Assembly: GCA_937899785.1 (NCBI GenBank)
Contig: CALCCG010000183.1
Location: 33,733-97,732 of the forward strand
Length of the DNA: 64,000 nucleotides
Direction of reading: 5' to 3'
From: an uncultured Erythrobacter sp.
GTDB taxonomy: Bacteria > Pseudomonadota > Alphaproteobacteria > Sphingomonadales > Sphingomonadaceae
The position numbers and the translations under genes were made by a program. The notes under the pieces were generated by a model. That model was not told the DNA's origin, did no database searches, and saw only the letters and a list, made by a program, of their open reading frames with translations. Below are positions 46,409 through 55,812 of the stretch, one piece after another. Each line of letters starts with the position of its first letter. The stretch's first letter is position 1.

Positions 46409-46636
46409 TCAATCCTCGTCTGTGCGCCAGCGGAATTGGAATTCCAGCTCGTGCATCGGGCCCTCCTGCTCGTGCTCGATTGAGAATTCGGCGCCCGCGG
46501 GAACGTATAGGCGCTGATTGTCGACTTGGATCTCAAACGCCTGGTTCTGGCGCAAAGCTTCGACAAGTCGCTCAAGCTTGGCGATGTTCTGATCGGTCGA
46601 ATAAGTCTTCGTTACATCGCGGCTGGTTTCGGTCAT
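46409..46636 (-). CDS. Amphi-Trp domain protein
   Basis: This small soluble protein of 75 residues matches the amphi-Trp domain: DQNIAKLERLVEALRQNQAFEI then PAGAEFSIEHEQEGPMHELEFQFRWR with a Trp near the acidic end. The domain's role is unknown; copies often sit near Trp-rich or envelope proteins. The gene lies 38 bases downstream of the hydrolase gene on the same strand and may be co-transcribed with it. Confidence 0.85.
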   Translation of the reverse strand: MTETSRDVTKTYSTDQNIAKLERLVEALRQNQAFEIQVDNQRLYVPAGAEFSIEHEQEGPMHELEFQFRWRTDED

Positions 46637-46674
46637 GAAGGGGCTCCTCGTTCAAGAGATTACACCCGCTACCT

Positions 46675-47562
46675 TCAAGATTGCAGGAATTTTTCTATCG
46701 CGGAATTAACTGCATCGGGCGCCTCCCACGGAACGAAGTGGCCGCAATTGGGCACTTCCACTAGGGTGAGCGGGTCGATCACTTGGTCGAGCCCTTCGAG
46801 ATTTTCCTTGGGAAGTGCCAGATCATCGAGCGCCCAGATGACCAGCGTTGGAATGGTCAGGTCGGGAAGGTCGGGCGGAGAATAGTCCGCAGGCAACTCA
46901 AAGGGCTCGTCCATTGTCGGCACGACCATCGGGCTCGCGCGATAATAGTTGATCATGCCAAAGGCCGCGTCGCGGTTTTGCCAATCGCGAAGCAATTGTG
47001 CACGCTCCTCCGGTTCCATCGCGCCTGGCCTGTCCCACTTGACCTCCTTTTGCATAAGCCCGGTAAGACCGCGATCCTTGATCAGAGGGTCGTTGCTCCG
47101 ATCACGGAACCCGCGAATGTACTGGCTTGCTTCGCGCTGTGCCGCATTTGTGTAGAGAAGCTTCTGGAAAATAAGCGGGTGCGGCGCGTTGGCGATGATC
47201 GCGCGGCTTACACGGGTATGCTGCCCCGCCAGAGCGACACCCCACGCAATCGCGCCGCCCCAATCGTGTCCGACAATGGTGAAGCTGGCGATACCCAGCG
47301 TGTCGGCGAGTAGAAAGATATCGCCGATCAGCTTACCCGGTTCATAGGCTTCTACCGCTTGCGGTTTGGATGACTGCCGATATCCGCGCTGGTCCGGCGC
47401 AATGCACCGATAGCGGCCCTTAAAGTGACGGATCTGATGGCGCCACGTGCGGTGGCTCTCCGGAAATCCGTGCAGGAAGATAAGGACCGGCGCATCGACG
47501 GGGCCTTCGTCGACGCACATTAAATGAAAGCCATTGGGAAGATGAACGCGCTTTTGCTCCAT
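46675..47562 (-). CDS. Alpha/beta-hydrolase (epoxide hydrolase / haloalkane dehalogenase type)
   Basis: The 295-residue enzyme has the oxyanion HGFPESHRTW near residue 31, the nucleophile elbow VGHDWGGAIAWG near 99 with Asp as nucleophile, and a catalytic His in PNCGHFVPWEAPD near 277. An aspartate nucleophile points to epoxide hydrolases or dehalogenases rather than esterases; the true substrate is unknown. Its ATG overlaps the stop of the SDR gene by four bases, so the two are translationally coupled. Confidence 0.9.
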   Translation of the reverse strand: MEQKRVHLPNGFHLMCVDEGPVDAPVLIFLHGFPESHRTWRHQIRHFKGRYRCIAPDQRGYRQSSKPQAVEAYEPGKLIGDIFLLADTLGIASFTIVGHDWGGAIAWGVALAGQHTRVSRAIIANAPHPLIFQKLLYTNAAQREASQYIRGFRDRSNDPLIKDRGLTGLMQKEVKWDRPGAMEPEERAQLLRDWQNRDAAFGMINYYRASPMVVPTMDEPFELPADYSPPDLPDLTIPTLVIWALDDLALPKENLEGLDQVIDPLTLVEVPNCGHFVPWEAPDAVNSAIEKFLQS

Positions 47563-48386
47563 CAGCTCTGGCCAGCGGTCTCGGCTTCCATGTTCTGCAT
47601 ATAGCCAGCCGCGACCATTCCTTCGATTTGGTCGAAGAGCGCTTCCGGCGTACGACGAAGTTCCCCCATCGCCAGTTCGGCTCTCTCTGCGATGATGATT
47701 TCGCGCTCCTCATTCGCCATACCGTCGAGCATCGCTCTTGCTGCTTCATGCGCCGGGATTCCGTTTTCGATCGCCTTATCCGAGACCCCTCGCACCGATC
47801 CATCGGCGTTCAGCGCGTTGCGGCTAACATTGGTGGCAACAGAGCCAGGATAGATTGTGTGGACGCTCACTCCGTTGATGGATAGTTCGCCACGCAGAGC
47901 GTCAGCGTAACCCGCAAGACCAAACTTGGCTGCAGAGTACGCGGTGCGCATTGGCACCCCCACTTTTCCGGCAATCGACGAAATGAACGCGAGAGCGCCC
48001 AATCCGCGATCTGCCATGTGCCCGATAAGGCTCTGAGAAAAGGCGATTTGGGCAATGAGATCAATGTCGATGATGTTGCGGTAGACATCCATATTGGTCT
48101 TAAGGGCACGGCTGCGCTGCGAAATTCCCGCGTTGGCCACCGCAATATCGACATGCCCCTTCCACGCGATTGCGGCTGCAGTTGCCTCGCCGAGCGCCGC
48201 CTCGTCGCGCACGTCGAACGGCACAATAAGCGCCTCGCCGCAATCGGCGGCAACTTCCGCGAGGCGCCCCTCGTCTCGTCCAGAAAGCACAACATGGCCG
48301 CCGCGGCTCGCAAGATCGCGCGCTAAAGCCGCGCCGATGCCCGAAGACGCTCCGGTGATCCACGCCACCTTGCCATTGAAGTCCAT
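47562..48386 (-). CDS. Short-chain dehydrogenase/reductase
   Basis: This classical SDR has 274 residues. The nucleotide-binding motif TGASSGIG is near residue 12, NAGIS near 87, a catalytic Ser in FISSIAGKVG near 138, and YSAAK near 152 with the catalytic Tyr and Lys. No acidic-residue or Arg pattern clearly gives NAD versus NADP preference. ATG 48386 is the natural start. It precedes the epoxide-hydrolase-like gene in one operon; both may work in one catabolic path. Confidence 0.93.
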   Translation of the reverse strand: MDFNGKVAWITGASSGIGAALARDLASRGGHVVLSGRDEGRLAEVAADCGEALIVPFDVRDEAALGEATAAAIAWKGHVDIAVANAGISQRSRALKTNMDVYRNIIDIDLIAQIAFSQSLIGHMADRGLGALAFISSIAGKVGVPMRTAYSAAKFGLAGYADALRGELSINGVSVHTIYPGSVATNVSRNALNADGSVRGVSDKAIENGIPAHEAARAMLDGMANEEREIIIAERAELAMGELRRTPEALFDQIEGMVAAGYMQNMEAETAGQS

Positions 48387-48440
48387 TGCTCTCCCTTTCC
48401 TATGTCTGCGCAGCGATACCAGACGCGCTGGCGAGGGCAA

Positions 48441-48893
48441 TCAACGATCCGCTACGGTCTCGATCATTTCACATAAGTTTTCTGGGAAGATCGCTTCCGG
48501 CCAGTCTTCCAGCTCCTCAAGCGCGAACCAGCGGTGCTGCGTCATGACCTCTCGTTCCAGCTCAGTTTGATGCGCGGTTGTGATGCTCTCTTCCTGAACC
48601 CGAAGCAGGAAGTAACGTTCATCTGCCTGCACAAGCTCGCCTTCAACGGTTGTGAATTTCGGCGCGGTACGCCCGACCTCTTCGCCAGGATCAAAGGTGA
48701 GACCAGTCTCCTCAAACAGCTCGCGTTGTGCGGCCTGTTCAAAGGACTCGTCCGGCTCGCATTCACCACCCGGAGTGACCCAGAAGGGCGTCCGGTCGGG
48801 CAAATCAAATCGGAACAAGAGCACGCGCCCGGCCGCGCTGATGACAAAGCTGCGTGCCGCGCGTCGGGTGCGGAGTTTGGGTTTGGTGTTCAT
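48441..48893 (-). CDS. Nudix hydrolase
   Basis: The 150-residue protein has the complete Nudix box GGECEPDESFEQAAQREL-FEETG at about residues 42-64, which binds metal and hydrolyses nucleoside-diphosphate-linked compounds. The sequence around RRAARSFVISAAGRVLLFRFD resembles MutT-type house-cleaning enzymes. ATG 48893 is chosen over the longer track ORF. It lies ten bases downstream of bolA in the same direction. Confidence 0.92.
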   Translation of the reverse strand: MNTKPKLRTRRAARSFVISAAGRVLLFRFDLPDRTPFWVTPGGECEPDESFEQAAQRELFEETGLTFDPGEEVGRTAPKFTTVEGELVQADERYFLLRVQEESITTAHQTELEREVMTQHRWFALEELEDWPEAIFPENLCEMIETVADR

Positions 48894-48903
48894 GCAGCGC
48901 GCT

Positions 48904-49176
48904 CTAGGCTTCCGGTGCGCTCGCTTTGATGGCGACAGCGTGGACCCGCTCCCCCACAATGTCGCCAAGCGCTGCTATGACCGCGCGTTGGCGGGCGAGG
49001 CGGTTCATGCTTGCAAAGGCATGAGCCTCTATCAGCAACGTGAAATGCGATTCTCCCGATCCATCATCGCCTGCGTGGCCGGCGTGGTGTCCGCTGTCAT
49101 TAATGATCTCGAGCGACGATGGCGAAAAGGCCGCTTCGAGCAATTCACGCATTTCGTCCGCGACAGGTCGGCTCAT
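48904..49176 (-). CDS. BolA-family protein
   Basis: This 90-residue protein has the BolA core: LEIINDSGHHAGHAGDDGSGESHFTLLIEA with the conserved GESHF and a HAxxxxx-RQRAVIAALGDIV end. BolA proteins, with monothiol glutaredoxins, act in iron-sulfur and iron regulation. ATG 49176 is the natural start; the track ORF extends far upstream into the J-domain gene region. The divergent neighbour is the J-domain gene, a pairing seen in related alphaproteobacteria. Confidence 0.9.
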   Translation of the reverse strand: MSRPVADEMRELLEAAFSPSSLEIINDSGHHAGHAGDDGSGESHFTLLIEAHAFASMNRLARQRAVIAALGDIVGERVHAVAIKASAPEA

Positions 49177-49246
49177 AAGGGCGTTTCCTCTTTTGTTGCA
49201 ATCAACGGGTTGGAATCTGGTGTCCGAAGCTCCATTCTCAACCCTT

Positions 49247-49840
49247 ATGGCGTCAAGCAAGTTCCATGGGCGATACGAAGCGGTGGACCGACAGTGTGAC
49301 TGGCCCGGTTGCACAAAGCCAGGCGAGTTTCGCGCGCCTGGATACCGTCCGAACGGCTTTGATGGCCCGGGTGAATGGCGTTGGTTCTGCCTTGAGCATG
49401 TCCGCGAGTTCAACGCTGGATATGACTGGTTTGACGGCATGAGCGCGGACGAAATCCTCAACGCGCAATCGCCTGTTTCTGGCTGGCGGACGGAGAGTGC
49501 CGCCTTTTCCTCCCAAGCGGCAGTGGATGGGATACCGCGCTGGGCGGACTTCGATGACCCCCTTGAAGCCATTTCAGCGCGTGCGAGCGGTATCCGAAGC
49601 CGCGCCGAGCGCACTGCCAAGATGGCAATGAGCGGGCGCTGGAGCCGCGAAGAGGCAGACGCACTTGAGGTCATGGGTCTTGGCTCGGACACCGATAAGC
49701 AGCGCCTGCGCCGCCGGTACTCCGAGCTTGTCCGACGCTACCATCCCGATCGAAACGGCGGCGATCGGAGCTTCGAAGCGCGGCTCAACGCCGTGGTCCA
49801 AGCGTATCAGCTGCTCAGAAAGAGTGTGGTGCTGAGTTAG
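49247..49840 (+). CDS. J-domain protein
   Basis: The 197-residue protein ends in a J-domain: ALEVMGLGSDTDKQRLRRRYSELVRRYHPDRNGGD holds the HPD signature that stimulates Hsp70 ATPase. The first ~100 residues have a small cysteine-containing part (CDWPGCTKPGEFRAP and FCLEHVREFN) that may bind zinc, followed by a linker. This is the DnaJ-related protein often next to bolA and cobS in alphaproteobacteria. Its end overlaps the convergent GST gene by four bases. Confidence 0.92.
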   Translation: MASSKFHGRYEAVDRQCDWPGCTKPGEFRAPGYRPNGFDGPGEWRWFCLEHVREFNAGYDWFDGMSADEILNAQSPVSGWRTESAAFSSQAAVDGIPRWADFDDPLEAISARASGIRSRAERTAKMAMSGRWSREEADALEVMGLGSDTDKQRLRRRYSELVRRYHPDRNGGDRSFEARLNAVVQAYQLLRKSVVLS

Positions 49841-50463
49841 CCAGCCGCATTTGCAATCAGTTTGCCGTCGATTGCGTTGGCTTCGCCATAGGCAGGACGC
49901 TGGGTGATGCGTTCGACATAAGCGCTGAAGGCGGGCTTTTCAGGGATGGAGCCAAAGCGCAGGCCCCAGACGAACTGGCTTCCCAGATACGTATCCGCCA
50001 TGGTGAAGCGATCGCCAGCGGCAAAATCGTTGACTTTAAGCCAACCCTCGATCGCCTCCAGCGCCAGCTCAAGCGAGCCAAAGCCAGCCATGGCTGTCCT
50101 GTCTGGCGGCACTTCCCAGCCCATCGCTTTGCCAACCACAGCCTGCTCCAGTGGGCCCGCTGCGAAGAACAGCCAGCGGAAGTAGGATGCCCTTTCTTGT
50201 GGTTGGGGCAGGAGGTCTTTGTCCGGATGAGTCTCCGCCAGATAGTGGTTGATCGCCGCGGCCTCGGTGACGATGTAGTCCTGCCCATCGAGATGGTGGA
50301 CAAGTGCCGGGACCTTGTTCATCGGATTGATCGCTTTGTAGCTGTCTGGACGCGTGGCCCAATCCATGATCACTTGCTCATAATCGGCGCCCGCCTCATG
50401 CAGCGCCCAGCGAGTGATTTGCCCACGGCTCATCGCCACCGTGTAGAACGTGAATTCGCTCAT
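49837..50463 (-). CDS. Glutathione S-transferase family protein
   Basis: The 208-residue protein has a thioredoxin-like N-terminus (FTFYTVAMSRGQITRWALHEAG). PALVHHLDGQDYIVTEAAAINHYLAE follows, where the cis-Pro-containing glutathione-binding segment is expected, and then a helical C-terminal domain. A Ser or Tyr near residues 8-12 probably activates glutathione. It sits four bases after the DUF1428 gene on the same strand. Confidence 0.9.
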   Translation of the reverse strand: MSEFTFYTVAMSRGQITRWALHEAGADYEQVIMDWATRPDSYKAINPMNKVPALVHHLDGQDYIVTEAAAINHYLAETHPDKDLLPQPQERASYFRWLFFAAGPLEQAVVGKAMGWEVPPDRTAMAGFGSLELALEAIEGWLKVNDFAAGDRFTMADTYLGSQFVWGLRFGSIPEKPAFSAYVERITQRPAYGEANAIDGKLIANAAG

Positions 50464-50467
50464 CGGA

Positions 50468-50830
50468 CTAGCCCTCTTTGGTTATGCGATAGATCTGGTC
50501 AAAGCTTCCTAAGATCATTCGCTTGCCGTCCATCACCTCGGGAAACTCCATCGAGGTCATCCGATCATCCTTCATCATTTTCTCATGCGCGGCATCGCAC
50601 GTTGCCTTATCGGGCCATACGATCCAGGAAAACACGATCTTCTCACCCGGCTCCGCCGCGACAGCCTTACGAAAATCGGTAACTTCGCCATCGGGCACGT
50701 CGGCTTCCCAATTTTCGGTCGCTTCGAGAGCGCCGAACTCAATAAACATCTCGCCCATGGCGCGGGCGACCTTGAGGTAGTCGTCCTTACCGCCATCTTT
50801 TACGCCAAGCACGAAACCTTGGACATGCAT
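50468..50830 (-). CDS. DUF1428-family protein
   Basis: About 120 residues from ATG 50830, preceded by AAGGAAAGACG. The ferredoxin-like (dimeric alpha/beta barrel-type) DUF1428 pattern is visible: MHVQGFVLGVKDGGKDDYLK, ENWEADVPDGEVTDFRKAV and PEVMDGKRMILGSFD. Its function is unknown; related small proteins bind or oxidise small aromatics. It is probably co-transcribed with the GST. Confidence 0.88.
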   Translation of the reverse strand: MHVQGFVLGVKDGGKDDYLKVARAMGEMFIEFGALEATENWEADVPDGEVTDFRKAVAAEPGEKIVFSWIVWPDKATCDAAHEKMMKDDRMTSMEFPEVMDGKRMILGSFDQIYRITKEG

Positions 50831-50916
50831 CGTCTTTCCTTCCGCCACTGCCAGAACGCGTCGATGACAAGCGATTATGGCGTAAGTGCGTCAGATTTTG
50901 AACCTATGCTGTTGCG

Positions 50917-51759
50917 CTACGCGTCCTGACGAAAGGCCCAGCGCAAGGTTCGTCCAACCCCCCAAGTGGCTGCCCGGGCGGGGATTGCCGTTAAGACAGG
51001 GCGTTGCAGTCGCAGCATCCGACTAGCCCAATCGGGAAGCATAGCCACGGCCTCCGCGCCCAGCATTGCCTGAACGCCGGGCGGTGTTCCCGGTGGTTTT
51101 TGGCTAAGAACAAGCTGCGCGACCTCGCGCGCCTCTGGGCTGGTCTTCAGGTCCTGCCGAAGCGTTCGAAAAATCGCTTCGGCCTCGTTGCGGTTTTCGG
51201 GCACCGGATCGGCACCCAGCGCGCGCGCGATGACCGCAAATTGCCGGTAGTATTCGTCTTGTTCGTGCCCCGGCATGTCAGGCCTTACATGGCGCAGATA
51301 GCCGGCTAAGAAACTCTGTGCTTCCACAACGTGAACCCAGGCGAGTGTGCGCGGATTGGTGGCGTTGTACGGCGTCCCGTCTGGCAGCGTCCCGCCGATA
51401 CGCGCATGAATGCGATTGACCGCTTCGATTGAGGCCATTGCGCGGTCACGGTGGCCGAAGGTGGTGACGGCAATAAAGCGCGCCGTGCGTTGCAAGCGTC
51501 CGTGCATATCCTCGCGAAAATTCGAATGATCGAGCACCCCTTGGAGCGCGTGCGGGTGGAGCATTTGCAACAGCAGTCCGCGCACGCCTCCGGTCATCAT
51601 CCCGACAAGATCGGCGTGCACGCGTCGGATTGGAGTGTCGCGCTCAAACAGAGCTTCATCTGAGGGTGGGACGGGTTTCTGACCGTTATGGGTGTCGTTG
51701 AAGACTCCGCGGACTTGGTCGACGACGCGCAAGCGCAAGGATTCGATCGGGCTCGCCAT
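50917..51759 (-). CDS. MpaB/latex-clearing-type oxygenase-like protein (DUF2236)
   Basis: From ATG 51759 (after AAGGATCCT) the protein has 280 residues. It is helical, with the MpaB/DUF2236 features HADLVGMMTGGVRGLLLQMLHPHALQGVLDHSNF and RTLAWVHVVEAQSFLAGY. These hold candidate haem-binding or structural His residues. Family members include rubber oxygenases and mycotoxin-processing oxygenases, but most are uncharacterised. It is divergent from the cupin gene. Confidence 0.83.
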   Translation of the reverse strand: MASPIESLRLRVVDQVRGVFNDTHNGQKPVPPSDEALFERDTPIRRVHADLVGMMTGGVRGLLLQMLHPHALQGVLDHSNFREDMHGRLQRTARFIAVTTFGHRDRAMASIEAVNRIHARIGGTLPDGTPYNATNPRTLAWVHVVEAQSFLAGYLRHVRPDMPGHEQDEYYRQFAVIARALGADPVPENRNEAEAIFRTLRQDLKTSPEAREVAQLVLSQKPPGTPPGVQAMLGAEAVAMLPDWASRMLRLQRPVLTAIPARAATWGVGRTLRWAFRQDA

Positions 51760-51842
51760 AGGATCCTTTGTAATCACTCTGATCGGTTTTTTCGAGCGCT
51801 TTGGGGGTTTTGGGATACGTTCCCACTTCCCAATTGTATCGC

Positions 51843-52526
51843 ATGGAGATCAACGCAGACTTTTCGAAAGCCGTGCTCGCGCACACCGATGCAATTGATT
51901 GGGTTTCTTCGCCAATGGTCGGTGTCGAACGGCGAATGCTTGATCGGATCGGCGGTGAGGTTGCGCGCGCGACCAGCCTTGTGCGCTACGCGGAGGGCAG
52001 CGCATTTCCTGAGCACACGCATGGCGGAGGGGAGGAGTTTATCGTCCTCGAAGGGGTCTTCCAGGATGAGTACGGGGACTATCCCGCCGGGACCTATGTG
52101 CGCAATCCGGTTGGCACTCATCACATTCCGCGGTCCGATCCGGGCTGCACAATCTTTGTGAAGCTCTGGCAGTTTGATCGTGAAGATCGAGAGCAGTTCG
52201 CTATCGACCTGAATACTCTTTTGCTCGAGGATGACCCAATGCGTCCGGGTGTTGCTAGCGCGACGATCGCCAAGCGCCGCTATGAAAGCGTAGAGCTTGA
52301 GCGCTGGAATCCGGGCGCAAGCGATAGGCTTTCGGGCGACGGCGGCGTCGAAGCGCTCATCCTATCGGGGACACTTCTCCATGACGGTGCGGTCTACATG
52401 CGGCACGACTGGATTCGTTTGCCTGAGGGCAAAGCTGTCAAACTGATCGCGGGTGACAGCGGCGCTCGGATGTGGATCAAGCGCGGGCATCTCAACACGA
52501 TCACCGTGCCGAGCCGAGTGACTTAA
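51843..52526 (+). CDS. ChrR-like double-cupin protein
   Basis: About 227 residues from ATG 51843. The first cupin, [16 protein letters not shown] to GTHH, has the HxHx4E...H metal pattern of the ChrR/anti-sigma cupin family. The second (about 130-220, [26 protein letters not shown]) lacks a clear metal site. ChrR bound to zinc holds the sigma factor RpoE until singlet oxygen arrives, but no anti-sigma zinc domain or sigma factor gene lies nearby. It may therefore be a stand-alone cupin. Confidence 0.8.
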   Translation: MEINADFSKAVLAHTDAIDWVSSPMVGVERRMLDRIGGEVARATSLVRYAEGSAFPEHTHGGGEEFIVLEGVFQDEYGDYPAGTYVRNPVGTHHIPRSDPGCTIFVKLWQFDREDREQFAIDLNTLLLEDDPMRPGVASATIAKRRYESVELERWNPGASDRLSGDGGVEALILSGTLLHDGAVYMRHDWIRLPEGKAVKLIAGDSGARMWIKRGHLNTITVPSRVT

Positions 52527-52573
52527 AGCAACTCTTGCAGCGTGGGCGCTGTCGCTCTAACCGGTGCCTCGCA

Positions 52574-53563
52574 ATGAACTCACCCGCTACTCCCAACACC
52601 GCCGGCGCCGAAGCGCTTCCCACTCAGCCCGATGCGACCGTCGATGTGCGCGACGTGTTCGGCATTGATGTCGATTGGCAGGTCCCTGCCTTTGCCGCGC
52701 CGAGCGAGCATGTGCCTGATCTTGACGAAGACTATGTTTTCGATCCTGATACAACGCTCGCAATCCTGGCGGGCTTTGCCCACAATCGACGAGTGATGGT
52801 GCAGGGCTATCACGGCACGGGTAAGTCCACTCACATCGAGCAGGTTGCAGCGCGCTTGCATTGGCCGAGCGTGCGCGTGAACTTGGATGCCCACATCAGC
52901 CGTATCGATTTGGTCGGCCGCGATGCGATTGTTCTTAAGGACGGTCTGCAGGTGACCGAGTTCAAAGAAGGGATACTGCCTTGGGCGCTCCAAAGCCCTG
53001 TAGCGTTGACCTTTGACGAATACGACGCTGGTCGTCCGGACGTCATGTTTGTGATTCAGCGCGTGCTCGAGTTTGATGGACGTTTAACCTTGCTCGACCA
53101 AAACCGGGTGATCACGCCAAACCCTTATTTTCGTCTCTTCGCGACGACGAACACGGTTGGTTTGGGAGATACAAGCGGACTGTATCACGGAACGCAAGCG
53201 ATCAACCAGGCGCAGATGGACCGTTGGAATGTGGTTGTCGCGTTGAATTATCTGCCTGCGGAAACCGAGCAGCAGATCGTCAAATCCAAGACTCCGGAAA
53301 CCGACGAAAAGGTGATCGCCGACATGGTCAAGGTGGCCGAGCTGACGCGTCAGGGGTTCATGAACGGAGACATTTCGACCGTGATGAGCCCGCGCACAGT
53401 GATCACCTGGGCACAAAACGCCGAGATCTTTAACTCAATGGGCTTCGCCTTCCGCCTGAGCTTTCTCAACAAGTGCGACGAAGCCGAGCGCACGCTGGTG
53501 AGCGAATATTACCAACGCGTGTTTGGCGAGGACCTTCCGGAAAGCGCGGCGGTTATCGCCTGA
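52574..53563 (+). CDS. cobS: CobS-type AAA+ ATPase (cobaltochelatase subunit)
   Basis: The 329-residue AAA+ protein has the Walker A motif GYHGTGKST at about 78-86, Walker B-like [10 protein letters not shown] near 143, and [21 protein letters not shown] near 190. These match CobS, the motor that with CobT and CobN inserts cobalt into hydrogenobyrinate a,c-diamide. ATG 52574 is chosen over the track start. The expected partner cobT is not downstream; a penicillin-binding protein follows instead. MoxR-like ATPases of other function share this fold. Confidence 0.9.
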   Translation: MNSPATPNTAGAEALPTQPDATVDVRDVFGIDVDWQVPAFAAPSEHVPDLDEDYVFDPDTTLAILAGFAHNRRVMVQGYHGTGKSTHIEQVAARLHWPSVRVNLDAHISRIDLVGRDAIVLKDGLQVTEFKEGILPWALQSPVALTFDEYDAGRPDVMFVIQRVLEFDGRLTLLDQNRVITPNPYFRLFATTNTVGLGDTSGLYHGTQAINQAQMDRWNVVVALNYLPAETEQQIVKSKTPETDEKVIADMVKVAELTRQGFMNGDISTVMSPRTVITWAQNAEIFNSMGFAFRLSFLNKCDEAERTLVSEYYQRVFGEDLPESAAVIA

Positions 53564-53604
53564 GGGATTGCGCATAGGTGTTATAGAATGCTAATACACC
53601 AGTA

Positions 53605-55791
53605 ATGGCGCTTTTTGACCGTATTCTGAAACGCAAAGGCCAGACCGCTGCAGAGCGCTCGGGCAATGAGTACTACGCGCTGTACGATTCGCCGCGCCCG
53701 CTCGATCTGGATGATGACTCGGAGGGTATTGCCCGGGCTCGGTTTGCGGGGCCCGCGCCGGCTTTCAACCATTGGGATAAGCGCCTCAGCGCGCTGGATG
53801 TCGCAGTCGAGAGCGAAGAGCGCCGCCACGCGCCGCGGTTTACACTTGGTCGGTGGCGGGGGCTTAAGAAGCGTTGGTGGGCCTTGCGGATTTTCGCCGC
53901 GTTGACGCTGGTGTTTGCCCTTCTTGTCGGCTGGCTGGCGGTTACCGCACCCTTGTCCAAGAGCCTGGAGCCGATCGCGCCGCCGCAGATCACACTGCTC
54001 GCCAGCGATGGCACACCCATCGCCCGCTCCGGCGCGATGGTGGCTGAACCGGTCGAGCTCGAAGATCTTCCCGATCACGTACGCCAAGCCTTTATCGCGA
54101 TTGAGGACCGGCGGTTCTATTCGCACTGGGGCGTCGACCCTCGCGGGATCGCGCGCGCGGCCTGGACGGGCGTGGGCGGTGGTAGCACGATCACACAGCA
54201 GCTCGCCAAATTCACGTTCCTAACACCTGAGCAAAGCCTCAGCCGGAAGGCGCGCGAGGCCGTGATCGCCTTGTGGCTAGAGACATGGCTCACCAAGCAC
54301 GAGATCTTGGAACGCTATCTTTCCAACGCCTATTTCGGTGACAACCAATACGGCCTGCGCGCTGCCTCGCTGCATTACTTCTACCGTCAGCCCGAAAACC
54401 TCTTGCCCCATCAGGCGGCGATGCTCGCCGGGCTCCTGCAGGCACCCTCGCGCTATGCCCCGACGCGTCATTACGCACGGGCAAAGCGCAGGATGGATCT
54501 GGTTGTCGGAGCTATGGTGGAGGAGGGCTATCTCACGCAGGCCGAAGCCGACGCGCTGCCGAGCCCACGGATTGATTCGCGTACACGCAACGATTTGCCC
54601 ACCGGCACCTATTTCGCCGATTGGGCGCTGCCGATCGCGCGGGCAAGCAGCGAGGCTGGCTACGCGAGCCAAGTGCTGACCACAACGCTCGACGCCCGGC
54701 TCCAAGCTCTTGCCAAAAGCGCCGTTGCACGCGCGGACTTGGGTGAGGCGCAGGTTGGGCTTGTCGCCATGCGGCCCAGCGGCGAAGTGGTCGCCATGGT
54801 TGGAGGAAAGAGCTACGCCAAAAGCCCCTTCAATCGTGTCACGCAAGCGCGCCGCCAGCCCGGATCAACCTTCAAGCTATTCGTGTATCTCAGCGCGCTC
54901 CAGGAGGGTTGGACGCCGGAGGATACGATTGGAAACACCCCAATTGCGGTGGGCAGCTATCGGCCGCGAAACTCTGGTGAGCAATACTCGAAGGACATTT
55001 CTCTCGAAGACGCCTTGGCAAGCTCAAGCAACGTAGCGACCGTCCGCCTGTTCAACGAGCTGGGCAGTGAGCGCGTTATCCGGACCGCAAGGATGATGGG
55101 CGTGACCTCCCCGTTACCGCAAGGCGATCCCAGTTTGGCCCTGGGTACGTCGACCATGACTCTTCTGGAGCTGACCGGCGCTTACGCCGGCCTTGCGGCA
55201 AATAGCTTTCCCGTGAAGCCCTTCGCCTTTGAACCCGAACAGCCTACCTTCTTCCAGTGGTTATGGGGACTCACCACGGCCCCGGCGAACAGCGTGTCCT
55301 CTTCGGCGCATGAAGATATGGAGCAAATGCTGCGCAGCGCGATCAACGCCGGGACTGGGCGGGCGGCGACCCTGCCAATTGCGAATTATGGGAAGACCGG
55401 AACCACGCAAGACTCTCGTGATGCCTTGTTTGTGGGCTACGCGGGCGAGGGCGATGAGGCTCTGGTGGTGGGTGTATGGATAGGCAACGATGCCAACTCC
55501 TCGCTCGGAAAGGTGAAAAGGGGTGGGGCGCCTGCGCGGATTTGGAAAGACTTCATGCGCGCAGCGCTCTCACTCAAGCCTGCCCCGCGCGCAACGGTCT
55601 CCCCTGATCCGGAGGGGCCAGTTCAGCCGCTTGATGTTGAGGATGGGGCTGTGATCCCGCTTGACGACAAGGGTTCCCAGATCCGGTTTGATGAAGACGG
55701 CATAACGCTTTCCACCGAGGCCGAAGGCTTTCCGCTCGAATTCCGGCTGGATGAAGAGGGTCTGCGGCTCAACGGGGAGAAGGATCGGTAG
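53605..55791 (+). CDS. Class A penicillin-binding protein (PBP1-type)
   Basis: This bifunctional peptidoglycan synthase has 728 residues. A cytoplasmic N-terminus leads to a membrane helix (about 95-115, IFAALTLVFALLVGWLAV). The glycosyltransferase domain holds AIEDRRFYSHWGVDPRGIAR (catalytic Glu, about 172) and GGSTITQQLAKF. The transpeptidase has PGSTFKLFVYL with the active-site SxxK Ser near 418, ASSSNVATVRL near 472, and KTGTT near 596. A short acidic C-terminal part (about 665-728) is extra. It lies 41 bases after cobS. Confidence 0.95.
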   Translation: MALFDRILKRKGQTAAERSGNEYYALYDSPRPLDLDDDSEGIARARFAGPAPAFNHWDKRLSALDVAVESEERRHAPRFTLGRWRGLKKRWWALRIFAALTLVFALLVGWLAVTAPLSKSLEPIAPPQITLLASDGTPIARSGAMVAEPVELEDLPDHVRQAFIAIEDRRFYSHWGVDPRGIARAAWTGVGGGSTITQQLAKFTFLTPEQSLSRKAREAVIALWLETWLTKHEILERYLSNAYFGDNQYGLRAASLHYFYRQPENLLPHQAAMLAGLLQAPSRYAPTRHYARAKRRMDLVVGAMVEEGYLTQAEADALPSPRIDSRTRNDLPTGTYFADWALPIARASSEAGYASQVLTTTLDARLQALAKSAVARADLGEAQVGLVAMRPSGEVVAMVGGKSYAKSPFNRVTQARRQPGSTFKLFVYLSALQEGWTPEDTIGNTPIAVGSYRPRNSGEQYSKDISLEDALASSSNVATVRLFNELGSERVIRTARMMGVTSPLPQGDPSLALGTSTMTLLELTGAYAGLAANSFPVKPFAFEPEQPTFFQWLWGLTTAPANSVSSSAHEDMEQMLRSAINAGTGRAATLPIANYGKTGTTQDSRDALFVGYAGEGDEALVVGVWIGNDANSSLGKVKRGGAPARIWKDFMRAALSLKPAPRATVSPDPEGPVQPLDVEDGAVIPLDDKGSQIRFDEDGITLSTEAEGFPLEFRLDEEGLRLNGEKDR

Positions 55792-55812
55792 CAAGTCCCT
55801 TGGTCAAGGGCC

